64,000 nt of DNA, taken from contig CM066918.1 in the NCBI GenBank assembly GCA_033964015.1, positions 558,001-622,000 of the forward strand, in the 5' to 3' direction. Under the pieces are notes generated by a model that worked only from the letters and a program-made list of their open reading frames with translations, had not been told where the DNA came from and searched no databases. Source of the stretch: Scolanthus callimorphus. Lineage: Eukaryota > Cnidaria > Anthozoa > Actiniaria > Edwardsiidae. Shown here one piece after another: positions 46,173 through 58,051 of this stretch. Made by a program: the position numbers and the translations under genes. Each line of letters opens with the position of its first letter. Positions within the stretch are counted from its first letter, which is position 1.

Positions 46173-46440
46173 CACAGTCCTCAAGTGGACCCAGGCAACA
46201 ACTGTCAAGTGGACCCAGGCAACAACTGTCAAGTGGACCCAGGCAACAACTGTCAAGTGGACCCAGGCAACAACTGTCAAGTGGACCCAGGCAACAACTG
46301 TCAAGTGGACCCAGGCAACAACTGTCAAGTGGACCCAGGCAACAACTGTCAAGTGGACCCAGGCAACAACTGTCAAGTGGACCCAGGCAACAACTGTCAA
46401 GTGGACCAGGCAACAACTGTCAAGTGGACCCAGACAACAA
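46173..46440. repeat. Minisatellite, 24-bp unit, about 11 copies
   Basis: Unit AAGTGGACCCAGGCAACAAC plus TGTC. The 24-bp length keeps several frames open on both strands (for example repeating PGNNCQVD). One unit lacks a C, which breaks the frame, and there is no start or splice context, so I do not call a protein. Confidence 0.93.
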
Positions 46441-47553
46441 CTTTTTGTGTTCGCATAGTGTGGCCAGGGCGACAGGGCTGCGGGGTCCAAAGTACACGAT
46501 GGAGCGTGTATATGTAGGAAACCAGCCAAACACACGTGCGCTTTCGCAAGGCGAACCCATTTGGAGCCAAAATTCAGTGCTCGCGAGCTAAATCGGACTG
46601 CGTTTTTGAGCCACGACGCATTCAAAACGATTCCTTCGCAAACATGTTATTATAAACTCTCTCACACTTCCCTGGTATAAAGGTCTATTTGCGATGTGTA
46701 TGCACGAATGACGTGGAATGTATGCCGGAATCAGTCACAAATATATTCTGCAAAATTTGCCGATAAAGGTTTGCGCTTAATCTGTAATAGCAATTAGGCT
46801 GGACAAGATATCCGTGAGGACCAAAGAGATATGATTCAGCAGACCTACGGAATCCAAATTTGGCAGGATCTATAAAAACGAAATGATGTCAGCAGCGGTT
46901 ATAGGTGCATAAAAGGGGTTTCGCGTCGCGAATGATTATAGTGCTTATATCTGCTTCCCTTGAAAGTTTTTTCACCGCGCTCCCGGTTGCGGAATCCCAC
47001 TGCTGGAGGTGCCCTTTGTTAATTCCGGGATGGATGTTCTCAAAATATGGAATTCGCGAGAAAGTTAATATTAATTCCAGGGTGTTCATGTGGAGAGTTT
47101 CGGAATAAGTTTTGGCAGCTACAAATTTCTAGGGTAGACCGAGTAGCTGAATAAGAGGAGTGTTAAAACACGACTTAACACCACAACACAATACAACGTA
47201 ACGTAATTCAACAAAATAAAACAAAAAACACAACACAGCATACTGCACAGTAAAGTTTTGTAGATTCTTAAAGGTCTTAATGAAAACACAAAAACGTTCA
47301 CGTTCTAAAAAAATGTTCGTTTACATTTTTAATTTTTCATTCTAAAGTATATTTTATATTGCCAATAGCTTGTGAAATTTTATCGATGTATATATTCTTT
47401 CTTATGCCAAAAAAGTTTTAAATGCATATTTACGAAAAGAGTTTAGCATATGCATTTCCACAGGTAGCCCAACGTCACAGGTTAGCCACAGGAAGCCCAA
47501 CTTCAACATCAGCCACTTGTCCTTTATATTCCTTATACAGCTCTATTTGCTTC

Positions 47554-47777
47554 TTAAACGGGGAACAATTCGTAGTCGTTGCAGCCTGGTTTGTTCTTCT
47601 TGATCGAGCACTGTGCGATGCTGGGTGGCATGCATTTCTTCTGGCGCTTGTCCCATTCCATCCCTGGGGCGCATTGTGCGTTGATGGTCATACCAAAGAA
47701 GCATCTGACATACCGCTTGCAATCAGTTGGATTGCCGTGGTCTCCGTTATTTTTGCCCTGACAGAAGTTCGGCTTTA
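47554..47777 (-). CDS. Chitin-binding type-2 (peritrophin-A) domain, terminal exon
   Basis: Six cysteines in the CBM14/ChtBD2 pattern: NFCQGKNNGDH, TDCKRYVRC, the aromatic FFGM, AQCAPGMEWDKRQKKC, AQC. A short tail SIKKNKPGCNDYELFPV leads to a stop. Acceptor GTTTTTAG, phase 1. The domain binds chitin in extracellular matrices or mucus. The upstream exon with the expected signal peptide was not found. It may be a small one-domain secreted protein. Confidence 0.75.
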
Positions 47778-48647
47778 CTAAAAACAAAAACAAATTCTAT
47801 GTCAGCGAGTGTTATCAGTTATCCTGCTTACATATACCAAGGAAAAGAGCCTATATATGCTAGAGAGAGTTGCTGCATCTTATGCATGTGTATATTAACC
47901 TGAGCATCAGGGCGTTTCCCGCGCGTCATTTGGCAGTTTTAAGAGTTTTGCTTGTCGCGCGCGCTACTTGAGCGCCTCATTTTCGCTTGTACAAGAATAG
48001 AAAATTTGAAAACATGCTTTAAAAACATTACTGTATTATAGTTTCTATACACTGCGCAGGTTTTCGCTTGCCCCACGTTTTTTTTTTTTTTTGGGGGGGG
48101 GGGGGGGGAGGGGTTCTGTCCTCATTTTTGCTGCGATGCGTGCTTATTTAGTTTGGTCTCATTGAAAAATTGTATCCGCGCGCTGGAAGAGTACTCTCTT
48201 TCCAGGAACGACAAACCTTCGCCAGTTTAGTCTGTAGAATAATACCTGTGCCAGTTCAACATGTCCAACCAAAAGCTGCCACACACAGTCAGAAAAGCCT
48301 CCTACGCATGCGCATGCCAACTACTCACCCGGGTCTTCCTGGTCACTCAAGTACGTGCCATGCGCACTAAGGATCTTCTGATCAAATCTTCTGTCACTCA
48401 GGTGTGCGTTGGGTGTGCTTTCTTTCATTAGAATATCTGCACGCAAAGGAGCGGGTGTGAATTCATTATATTTGAATAAAGGGCAGGGTATTATATAGAG
48501 AAATAGCGTAAAGGAAGAGAAAATACTTCTGCGAACAGTGCGCGCAGAGTCTGAAAAAAAAGGTTAAGAAAGTATATCATATGACGTCATATATCACATG
48601 ACCATAAGTGGTCAGTGGTGTACGCAGCCCATAGGCATGAACGGCGC

Positions 48648-48867
48648 CAATCTCGTACCCAGAGCCCGTCATCTTTTGGCCAGCGGCAAGATCAGGGCTC
48701 TGGTGGGAATCGATTTTTTTAAAACCCAGATTCTGGGTTTCCGGTTTGATTGTTGTATGAAAGTTCGTTACGTTTTGGATCTACCACGCATGCTCACAAA
48801 TCGGATTCCCCCAGAGCCCTGAATCTTGCCGCTGGCCAAAAGATGACGGGCTCTGGGTACGAGATTG
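48648..48867. mobile_element. 220-bp MITE with 20-bp perfect termini and 9-bp target duplication
   Basis: CAATCTCGTACCCAGAGCCC at the left and its exact inverse at the right. Both sides are flanked by GAACGGCGC (48,639-48,647 and 48,868-48,876). A 9-bp duplication is within the Mutator-like range. Confidence 0.9.
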
Positions 48868-49064
48868 GAACGGCGCGAAACAAATTTCGGGGAATTGTGC
48901 TACAAGTACTGCACTCTATTCATTATGAGCTGTGCCCGCAACTTTTCAAAATCCTGCGCAGGTAACCCCAGACTGCAGAAACCTACTGCGCGTCCGGTGC
49001 AGATTGCAGCAATCGACAGTTTTATTGCTTACATATATCCTCGGGTATATAGGCGTGTGTAGCG

Positions 49065-49072
49065 TATATAAG
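49065..49072 (+). promoter_or_regulatory. TATA box candidate
   Basis: TATATAAG in the context GCGTATATAAGTAGC, 72 bases before an ATG at 49,144 and 87 before the ATG of the frame at 49,159. The strongest plus-strand TATA match I noticed. Confidence 0.35.
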
Positions 49073-49158
49073 TAGCGTGATCAAGACAACCACGACCTAC
49101 AGAGAAGAGAAACATACCATCAAGAAAACAGTACAGATACTAATGAGTACAGATACTA

Positions 49159-49476
49159 ATGAAAAATATGACCGAAGCTATACACGAAATTCGAAGAAAA
49201 AAACTATACGGCTATAACGCTGTACAAAGTGTCATCAGAACCTATGGATTGCTCTCTTTGAACCACAGCTTCTGTTGTGACCTTTTGCATGTGCTATCAC
49301 TTTGTTGTTATGCTTCTGTTTATTCTTATTTTGTAATTAGGTGTAAACCTCTAGATTTTGTATTCAATATCTTTACGACTACCATTGTAAGTGCATTACC
49401 AATAGTTATACCGTATTTCAAGGGAACCTGCCGTCAGGCGTTATACACACTGCTGATTTGTTCGGTCCGACACTGA
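49159..49476 (+). CDS. Candidate small membrane ORF, unrecognised
   Basis: 105 codons from ATG to TGA downstream of a TATA box. Two hydrophobic stretches (LLHVLSLCCYASVYSYFVI and FTTTIVSALPIVIPYF) suggest two membrane segments. A competing ATG at 49,144 in another frame gives only 24 codons. The tail (GTCRQALYTLL) resembles the end of a seven-helix receptor, so a fragment is possible. No family assigned. Confidence 0.25.
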   Translation: MKNMTEAIHEIRRKKLYGYNAVQSVIRTYGLLSLNHSFCCDLLHVLSLCCYASVYSYFVIRCKPLDFVFNIFTTTIVSALPIVIPYFKGTCRQALYTLLICSVRH

Positions 49477-51867
49477 AAAATCTGTGACAACAATCGTCTT
49501 CCGCGATTTTCCTTAGAACGTATCAAACAAGTTGCGGCTAAAAAAAAAAAAATCGGCCCTGAGCATCGCAGCCTTGGGGCCCAGCCTTACAAATCAGCGG
49601 TGCAATAAGCCAAGTGGAAGCCTTGCATAAACGCTTTAATGGCGGATTTTCAAATAAATAAAATCAAATAAAATCATTTTTAATCTTATTGAATAACAAC
49701 ATTCTATGATGGCAGACAACACTAAAATAACGCTATGATGGCAGACAACACTCAAATAACGCCCGTCATCCAAATCCGGTTGGTTTTGTTCGTTTTTAAT
49801 GATTTCTCTACGACTTTGCAAAGCGGTTTAGTAATCAAAATGAACACAGAAAGAATACATCAACCACCAGCAGCACTTAAAAAACATTTTCTGACAAAGA
49901 TTTATATTGAAAAAGTCATTGTAAAGGTAGCGCAATCAACTATGACGAAGGTACGTGGGCCAATAAATAAGACTAAGTAAAACGCGAATTCAAGAGAAAA
50001 CATTTTGTTTAAACTTACTCGATCAGTGAGTCCATGCACTCTTGTTTAAACTCTTGTATAAGATGATGAATACACTGTATGATTAGTTTATCGTTTTATG
50101 TATTTTATTACACGGGATACAGTTAAATACCGAGCTTTTAACATCAGGCAGCATCGACTCGAGATTCTAGTCATTTGACGTTTTTTTCGAAAGAAGAAAT
50201 ATTCATGACACAGTAATCACTTATACATACACCGATGGGTGAGCTCTGTATAACAACAATCTATTCCCTAAAAACGCCCCATGTATCTGTGGATGTGTGT
50301 ATTAACAAAATGTTCACCCAAAGTACAAGTTCAGCCGTTTCACCACCCGAGCATAGTTCAGTTCAGCTTCCTACCTTTTCTTTGTAATCCATCTTTGTTG
50401 TCTATACCTTATCATCAAATAAGCACCAAGTATCCCCAATAGTCTACACTCACGAGCTTTCACAAGCCCAGCAAGCCTGTATGGTAAAAAGTAACGCAAA
50501 ACTAGAGTAACTTTTCTTCAAGCGCTGCACGAACTACTAGTAAAAAACACGTCAAATATGCGCAAGAAAATAGCTGCCTTTGGATTGGGTCGTATTGGTT
50601 CTTGGCGAGCAGGGTCAATATCAAATCAAAAACACCGCATTACACTAGCTCGGAATCCTTCTATCATATACAGCACTACCGAACATTAAAGATCAACGAT
50701 TTATCTGTGTGCCAGTTGGAACGGTTTGATGTGAAAAAGAGATCTGTTTATTCTGACAAAAGAAATTTAAAAAAAGATACAGTGCGCGGAGTTTTAGAAA
50801 AGGGATTTAACAATGTTGTTATTAGTCAAATTGCGATTGGAAAGTCCAATACTTTGGCCACAAGAATGAAGTAGACAAATCTCGAAGATGAACAATGAAC
50901 TTGCGTTTTTAAATCACAACAAACCCCAGTGTTTTACAATGCGGCAAGAACATCGATTTGAACCCAAATATGAACTTTCACTAGAATCATGTTTTAACGT
51001 ACTTAGATCTAGCTCGCTTTAATGTAGCCTGCGTTAACAGACGCCCACTCAAAATCAAAATCGTTTGATTTTGAGTGGGCATCTGTTCAGCAGGCTGCAG
51101 CTTTAATGTTGCATCGAAGCACCCTCAGCAACGCGGCGTTGCCGGGGGTGGTTTCACTTAGACACTGTTTTGGGAGTTCCTCTAGAAAAGACAGCACAAT
51201 TCTTACCAAACTATTGGACGCTTCAAGAAAACAGTTTTTAATAGAAATGCCCAAGAGATATAAGACAAAATACATGTAGTTCTTTAAATACATATTTAAA
51301 CTAGAGAATAACACGATATGTCCAAACCCACAGATCAGCTGCAAACCAGTCTTCATCGGGAACCTTCTTGTGCTTGCTGAAGACCAGACTGAAAGGCAGC
51401 CTGAATTTCAACCATCCCTTCACTCTCAATTGTACCTCACTTTGCGACAGGAGATGTCTGAATTCCCCACAGGATTTTCATTATAGGATTCTTCCATCGA
51501 AGGCTCTATCATGGGATTGCTTACTTGAGTAAGGGGGTTGAGATTTTACCCCAGCCTCTTTCAAATTTTTAAGTGTTCAACTTTTTTTTGTATCCTTATG
51601 AAGCTCCAAAGTGAAAATATGATCCACATCTTGGCAAATATTTTCTATGTTGTGTGACTATAAGCAAAATACTAGCACATAATTCATTTCAAATTTCAGA
51701 TTTCTGATTTCATCATTTCAAATGGCAAAAACAAACGAAATAGTAATTGAGAGAAAATCAATGGGTATGAATGCCCTGGCGTGCCTGCCAAAGATAAAAA
51801 GAATACATGCCCAAATGATTGCCCTCATGGATTATGTGACACAATTATAAAACATTCATGCACTAGC

Positions 51868-52201
51868 TTTTAAGTAGCGCTCCATCTAGGAACAATAGCG
51901 TGAACGGCTATCGGGAATTTGAGTTATGCTTTGTGTAAATTTTAAATTGTTAAATTTCCCAAAAAAACTAATTTTTTTGGTCAACAAATCCTGGCCTTCT
52001 GATTGGTTGGAAATTTTTTTTTCACCGTTTTTGTGACGAAATACTTCGTTTGCAGTGCTGAAATCTTTCGGAATAGGTCTTCCTGATATTTCCAAGCATT
52101 TCATTGATCCAAGAAGAAAATCGAGTATGAGCATCACTAAATGACCACTGTCTGCCACCCTATTGTTTTCGCTATAGTTCTTAGATGGAGCGCTACTTAA
52201 A
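51868..52201. mobile_element. Foldback MITE
   Basis: TTTAAGTAGCGCTCCATCTA at the left and its inverse TAGATGGAGCGCTACTTAAA at the right. The 134-codon minus frame across it follows the element and is not taken as a gene. Confidence 0.85.
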
Positions 52202-52331
52202 CACCTACAAGAGCTGCTAAAGTTTTGTATGAAAAGAGTGGCTGAAGGGAAGCCAAGGACAGACATTGACTTTTTTTTGCTAGGTGCCACTGGCGACTAA
52301 TTCAAAACTTTTTGTTGACACAAATCAAAAT

Positions 52332-52592
52332 GGGCAATTCCAGAAAATAAAGGTACCCCCTCCCCCTCCCCCACGGGCGGCATTTGGAAATTCCGATGGG
52401 ATGGGGGGGTTTAAGAGCTCGGAATTCTGATTGCAAGTGGGGTTTTCGAAGCTTGATTTCTTTAACCTGCCCGAATTCTATATGCATGGGGGGGGGGGGG
52501 GGGGGTAAACCATTTGGAAATTCTGGATGCATGGGGAGGTCAAAAACTAGTGCCGGCCGTGGGGAGGGTACCTTTATTTTCTGGAATTGCCC
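52332..52592. mobile_element. Foldback MITE
   Basis: GGGCAATTCCAGAAAATAAA at the left and its inverse at the right, extending through GGTACC and a pyrimidine-rich stretch. It contains G-runs and three copies of TTTGGAAATTC-like sequence. Confidence 0.85.
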
Positions 52593-52860
52593 AATTTAGT
52601 TGCCACATAAACGTGGATCTCAGGTAAACTGGAAAGATGGGTGCCATTTGGCCACTAGCTCTAACATTTGGTCGCCAAGCCTCCAAGTTGCCATTGGCGA
52701 CCAAAATATTTTAAAATTAAAAAAAAAATAGAGAAATGTTATTTCTCGCTGTAAGAAAGCCTTGACAATAGAAGTTCCCTTGCCATGCCAAAACGTTGCA
52801 GCAAAATCAAAACCTCATCCATGTGCATTCCAGAAGAGTCACTTGTCTTGTCCTGACAAG

Positions 52861-53055
52861 CTATGACGAGCTTGTATCATCCTGGCCTTGATTTTGTGTC
52901 TGCTCGTTGCTGCTTTTGGCGATGCCAGTTTGTGTCGGTACCATGTCCAAATATGGCACAACATAAGGCCCTGACAGTCCGATAGCTATGCCAATAATCC
53001 CAATAATAAGTCGAGTTTGCTTGCTTAGACTTTTATAACTTTGCCAAAATCCCAT
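52861..53055 (-). CDS. Small single-pass membrane protein (64 aa), unrecognised
   Basis: ATG in good context (CGAAATGG). MGFWQSYKSLSKQTR is basic, followed by one membrane segment LIIGIIGIAIGLSGPYVV, then an acidic and polar tail rich in Q, S and D. The layout suits a small mitochondrial or ER anchored protein. It begins 20 bases after the stop of the upstream short ORF. Confidence 0.5.
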   Translation of the reverse strand: MGFWQSYKSLSKQTRLIIGIIGIAIGLSGPYVVPYLDMVPTQTGIAKSSNEQTQNQGQDDTSSS

Positions 53056-53075
53056 TTCGGATTTCCTCCACCGGC

Positions 53076-53265
53076 CTATGCGCCTACAATAGGCCTTAGA
53101 CTGAGTCCGTTCCGAGGCTGTGTGAGTTTTTCTTGTACCCTGGATTCTTCTATACCTTTTATAATCTCTTCCTTTAGAATCTCAGAAACTTTAAGTTCGG
53201 TACTAGAAAAGCGGAGAGAGTATATTGCTATAGACGAGAAGGACAGTCTTCAGAGCATCCGCCAT
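53076..53265 (-). CDS. Short ORF upstream, possibly one frame broken by a T-run
   Basis: AAAATGGCGG starts MADALKTVLLVYSNILSPLF then stops. Shifting frame at the following CTTTTCTAG gives TELKVSEILKEEIIKG and SLRPIVGA before a stop. Either CTCTCTCCGCTTTTCTAG is a splice acceptor and the second part is an exon, or one base of the T-run is surplus and this is one ~63-codon ORF. The charged second part looks truly coding. Confidence 0.4.
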
Positions 53266-53269
53266 TTTG

Positions 53270-54615
53270 AGCGGGCGCTAAGCCTTCTGGGAAATATGGA
53301 CACAGGCAACCCGATATGGATAATCGATCATTCAGAAATATCACACACGCGTCTAATGGTGCGCGCTGCGCGTTTTCAAAACATCGAAAGTATTTTTGAT
53401 TTGCTGTTCTGTCACAGTTAGTCAGTAAGTATGCGTGTATTGACTTGTGAGCTTGTGACTGAGAGTTTGCTGGAAATTCCCAAGGGGTGGGGAGTTTGCT
53501 GGAAATTCCCAAGCATGCAATGTAAATATCTCCATTCAAAACCTGAAGAAGATCGGTAATGGCCGATTGAAATATCGTATTAAATAATCATCGTTTAAGC
53601 TGTTCGTCGACCTTTCATTATATATATTTTTCCAAGGCACACACACGTCTAATGGGGGGAGAGTTTGCCGGAAATTCCAAGGGGGGGGGGGGGGGGGGGG
53701 GGGACGACGACTCCCCTCCCTTAGAGTATAAAATTCACCCAAATGCTATCTCTTAGGGATGTCCAAAGAGTCTGCTATTTCTCCGCCAAAGGTGACGGAG
53801 AAATTTATTCTGCAACAACAGAATAAATTGTTTCAACTTGATGGTAAAAAAACATTCCGCATCCAATGGGGAGTTTGCAGGTGTTGCGTGACATTTTGAA
53901 TTTTGATCCTAGCAAAATAGAAACACAATATTTGAAAAGAGCTCACCGAAATGTGTGAAATCCTCAAATTTGTGGTGATTTCGACAAATAACACAGAAGT
54001 TATGAGCGTTGGAAGTTGGTTGTTTTGCCACAACATTAAACGTATAGAGAAACAGGCTACTTCGAGCGCCAATAACTTTGCTAATATCTACCCAAATCAA
54101 CTCAAATTTTCGGCTTTTTCTAATTTCGGCAAGTTCTTTTCAAATATGGTATTTTCATTTTGTTAGGATCAAGATTCAAAATGTCACGCAACACCTGCAA
54201 ACTCCCCATTTGCTAGAGGGGTAAAATATGGGGAGTCAATACAACTCTTATTATCCAAGCAATCATCAAGGCACAAAGCTTCTTCTTTTGTTTCTAGGGT
54301 CTTTCATTTCGTGTTTTTTAAGACCCGCAAAAAAGGCCACAAACTTTAGTGTCATGAAATTAAGACATTTTTTAAACACTCTTACCTTCCTGGACTGGCC
54401 AGGAAGGGAAGACTGTATTCCATGCATGCTATTCAAATAGCAGACAACAGGTTAATCAATACATTTTATTTACATTTTATAATTCTGTTAAAAAGATTAA
54501 TTAAAATAATAATATTTTTTTTATAAAATCATGACATGGTCCATAATAACTAATTAATATCAGGAACGTGAAACTTAAACAGTCTTGATTGCTCCATAAC
54601 TCTTATCATTATAGT
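53270..54615. other. Intergenic, repeats
   Basis: It contains repeats of GGGGAGTTTGCTGGAAATTC (53.46-53.70 kb), a G-run and a foldback with arms from 53,866 and to 54,209. No supported exon. Confidence 0.5.
53866..54209. mobile_element. Foldback MITE
   Basis: ATGGGGAGTTTGCAGGTGTT and the inverse AACACCTGCAAACTCCCCAT bound a 344-bp unit. The arms extend about 75 bases and include GCGTGACATTTTGAAT. Confidence 0.85.
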
Positions 54616-57600
54616 TCACATTAGCAGATTTGTCTTTATCTTGTAGCTGATTCTTTGATGTGATTGAATAGTGAGTGACAGGACAGATGCAAAGTACACG
54701 TAGCTCATCAGCATCTGAAAAATAATATTTTAGATGCATGAGATACTAACATTTAGCATATTTCAGGATATCAGAACTATTAAATGTCCACCAGAGAGGT
54801 TACAGCTAAAATCTGTTGCCTTCTTGACCTACATTCTCAAAATATCAACTTGTTTTGGCTTTGTTGTTCTGCCACTCCCAGATGAGCCACTCATATTCGA
54901 CCAGCCTAGCTGTTCACGTAGTGAAGTTGTCTGGCTTAAGTAATGATCCGTATATTTAGAACTACCCGAGCCAATGGCAAAGTATGCTGCAATGCAATTA
55001 TTTTCTATAGAAAATATCGGCGATTTCATTGGCTTAGACACAAAAATTGGTATAATTATCATGTAAAAAAGACTTTTCTCAGGATTTATGTTAAGATATA
55101 AGCACATGTGGTACTCATATACATGTACAGGATATACAATTTTTAAAGACTTTGTATATGGGGAACCTAGCATAAAATAATGTGATTGGTCTATTTTCTC
55201 AAGCAATTTTAAATCTATAATTTTTTCACTTGTATTTATGTTACTAGTCATGAAAACTCTCTTTGGTAAAGAAAAGGGACATATCCTATGTGGGGAACCC
55301 TGAATGCCATAGAACAATGGAGTTTTGTTTCCTTCTTGCAAGGATGATTGAGAGAGAAGCCAGGTGAGCAAAAACCTGATAAAATGTTGTGGTAGAATAG
55401 GTGAAACAGAGAAAAAATCTGATTGGCTCTGAAGGTCTAAGTGGCAAGACACCAAAGCCACAAATTGAAAAATATTTTGAAAGCTTGGGTTGCAATGCAT
55501 GGTTTTAACTGTAATCTGTGCCAGTAAATAATTACCTGTGATGCAGTAATCATTTGGGCATACCAGGCAGCAGCAATGACATGGCCTGCACCTGTAAAGA
55601 ATTAAATGGATACTATTGTTTAATCATGGATGCATTAAACTTAAAGTGCAATGCTTCTAGGGAACACTTAGAAATCTGTCTTCACCAATTAAGAAAGACA
55701 AACTTCTAGGGATATCTAAAATCGTGAATTATCAATGGTGATGGACCCAGTGCAGTACAATACCATACAAGTTCCTCCACGTATTGTACAAATATATGGA
55801 ATGGAATATTGGGACTTACCACAAAGTGTTCCTATTGATATTGAATAGAACAGCATGTTGATATACAGTACAACTGAAGCGAGTGCATCATCTGGCAACC
55901 CAAGTCCTCCCAGGTCTTTGAATGAACTAGGCTGAAACAAAGAAAAATTGTATTTTATAGTGAGTGTGTTCTCATCCCAGAGCTTCATAATACTCTGTGC
56001 GCATCACAGATAAACTACCCTAATCAGCTCTTTCTTAAGTGTTATACACCTTGACCTGCATATCAATATCAGGGGTCATATTGTGCACTGTTGGCCAAAC
56101 TTTGCTCCTGTATATATATATATATATTTCCAAATCCCTGCTCTTGAACTTTGCACACTATACTTACTTCAATTCTATAAACAAGTGTATAGAGTCCTGC
56201 AAATAGTACAGTCATGGATAGATATGACTGCCCTAGGAATGACCTTGTCACTGTGTGGTGCATAAACTGCTTTGTAAGCTTCACTGTTAAAAATGAAGAG
56301 AAAAAACAAAAATACTGTCAGGCAATACAGTGAGATATTATTCAGGACAAAATTATACTTCATTTTATTTGATGATAGAGTTGCAATAAGGGCTCACCTG
56401 ATGTTATAAATATTAATAACAGGTTGACAGCTTGAAATAGAACTAATATTGCAATGGTCTGTGGATTTAGAGTCGTATAATTAGTTAGAAAGTTCAGGCA
56501 TCAGAAAATAGACTAAGCACTTAACAGATAGCAGACAGATAGGGGAATGACTAAATCCAGTATCTGTATTGAGGCTGAATATCTATTGTAAAACAGGTTC
56601 TGACAGTACAACACAAAACAGTATTCCAAGACATGGGCTGAAAGGGCCAGGATTCCAATAATCTAGAAGTATGTTTTTTCAGACTCATAAAACTGTCAGA
56701 GAAGTCATCATCATCAAAGGAGTTTTTAGGCCATCATACCAATATGAAGGTGAGCTTTTCTTTTTTCTTGTTTTTGGTAAAGGCCTCCAGGACAGTAAGT
56801 GCCATAATACATGCGAACTGAGGGAGAGAGAGCAGTTACAGCATGAATAAAATGATTGATGATGCATAGCTACACCATGAATTAAAATATGACACAAAAT
56901 TTATTAGAAGTTACATGTGAATATAACAAAATGGACATAATACCTGCCAAAAGACTGTAATAGCAAACAAATGACTTGTAATCCACCTTGGGATTCTGGG
57001 TCTGCAAAGGAATATGCTTGGATGTGAATAAGTGGGAAAAACAGGACTCCCTTCTGGTGAAAAGTGAACAGTATCAGAAACTAAGATTAATGAAAGGCAT
57101 TGTTAGAGGCATTGTTCCTTTCAAAGACCAGAAATCAGCAGACCTAGTTTCAAAGTTAGGAACAACAGTTCAACCAGTGTTCAACCAGGCAATTTTATAG
57201 ACTGAGCACTGTCCAGAAAAGTATTCCAGTCTTACCACTTATGCTGTAATAGTGTCATTAATAGACTGAACACATAATATGTACAATTTAAATGCCTGTT
57301 TTATACATGATGCATTCCTTACTGATGGATATTTCTAAAACCCTGTCAGCCTTTGTATTCCTATTAGGAAATACCAAAACGATATGTGTATGTGATGGGA
57401 AAAGGCTGAGACAGTGATTTAACTTGTCTACATGTGATCAGAGTATTCCTAAGATCATAAAAGTATAGATTTAGGCTTGCCTGAACATATACATAGATTT
57501 AGAATCGTTTTATGTCTTCTACTAGTTCAGGGGGGTGCTTGTGGACCCCCTCTACCGACTAGACTATAACACATGAGTGGATTACATGCAAGCTACTTAT

Positions 57601-58051
57601 GTAATAGTTTTCAAGTTATTGAAATTCTGAGACAAATATATATAAGACCTGTAAATTATTATTGTGAAAACAAGTCATCTGTGGATCATGACCAACTATG
57701 GGTCTTTATTACTGGGAAGAAAAAAATATCATACCTTTTGGGTGGTTTGCTTTCATGATGAGTTAGGGATAGTTGTTTCAGTGCTTCTCCTGTGCTTTCC
57801 AATGTCTCTATTAGATTTTCAACTTGTTCTTGGGTCAGGACAATCGTAGGGTTGTCAACTTTGCCTTTCACTTTGGACGTTCGTTGATTTCCATGAATGC
57901 CAGCTTCCATGGATTGTCCTGCGTCGATTTCATCAATTCCAAGTTGATCAGAAATAGTTGAAAGACGGTGTTCTGCAACGTCTCTTTGGCCATTAATGAC
58001 CGCAGTGCGCTGCCCAGCGAGTAACGGCAGTCTGTCAGAATCTTTAGCCAT
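54616..58051 (-). CDS. Four-helix membrane protein with potassium-channel-like pore layout
   Basis: Eight exons join cleanly: 57,735-58,051; 56,944-57,001; 56,740-56,817; 56,398-56,458; 56,168-56,283; 55,820-55,931; 55,536-55,591; 54,616-54,714. Total 298 aa. A ~95-residue polar cytosolic N-end (starts MAKDSDRLPLL) is followed by helices around ITSHLFAITVFWQFAC, TIAILVLFQAVNLLLIF and SYLSMTVLFAGLYTLVY. A re-entrant-like segment NMLFYSISIGTLCGAG and a last helix MLMSYVYFASVLSLTI complete it. The order helix, FYS-x-TLCGAGH loop, helix resembles two-helix potassium channels, but the GYG filter is absent. Function is inferred only. Confidence 0.68.
54829..55500 (-). other. 223-codon open frame inside an intron of the channel-like gene
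   Basis: Open without a stop across 672 bases of AT-rich intron. It even continues upstream through exon 7 in another frame. The C-end (TTSLREQLGWSNMSGSSG, then TKPKQVDILRM) looks protein-like. No start or splice signal is convincing. It could be a decayed retrocopy or an alternative terminal exon. Confidence 0.3.

Larger units (their letters stand above)
44636..47553. other. Intergenic, repeats only
   Basis: It contains the second dispersed repeat (45,520-45,725) and the 24-bp minisatellite (46,173-46,440). No splice-flanked coding frame was found. Confidence 0.5.
49480..52860. other. Intergenic, no confident gene
   Basis: Small frames at 49,735-49,980 and 50,602-50,874 lack splice or family support. 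Hairpins and foldbacks lie at 51,025-51,105, 51,868-52,201 and 52,332-52,592. Confidence 0.5.

Noticed and set aside
46173..46440. CRISPR-like array of short repeats
   Set aside because: Units are contiguous with no spacers, and this is an animal genome. It is a minisatellite.
51886..52290. 134-codon minus-strand gene
   Set aside because: It coincides with a foldback MITE and its frame is explained by the element's arms.
54616..55591. Cysteine-rich alternative frame through the last two exons of the channel-like gene
   Set aside because: It would need a phase different from that set by the preceding six exons. The frame that fits gives a membrane helix.
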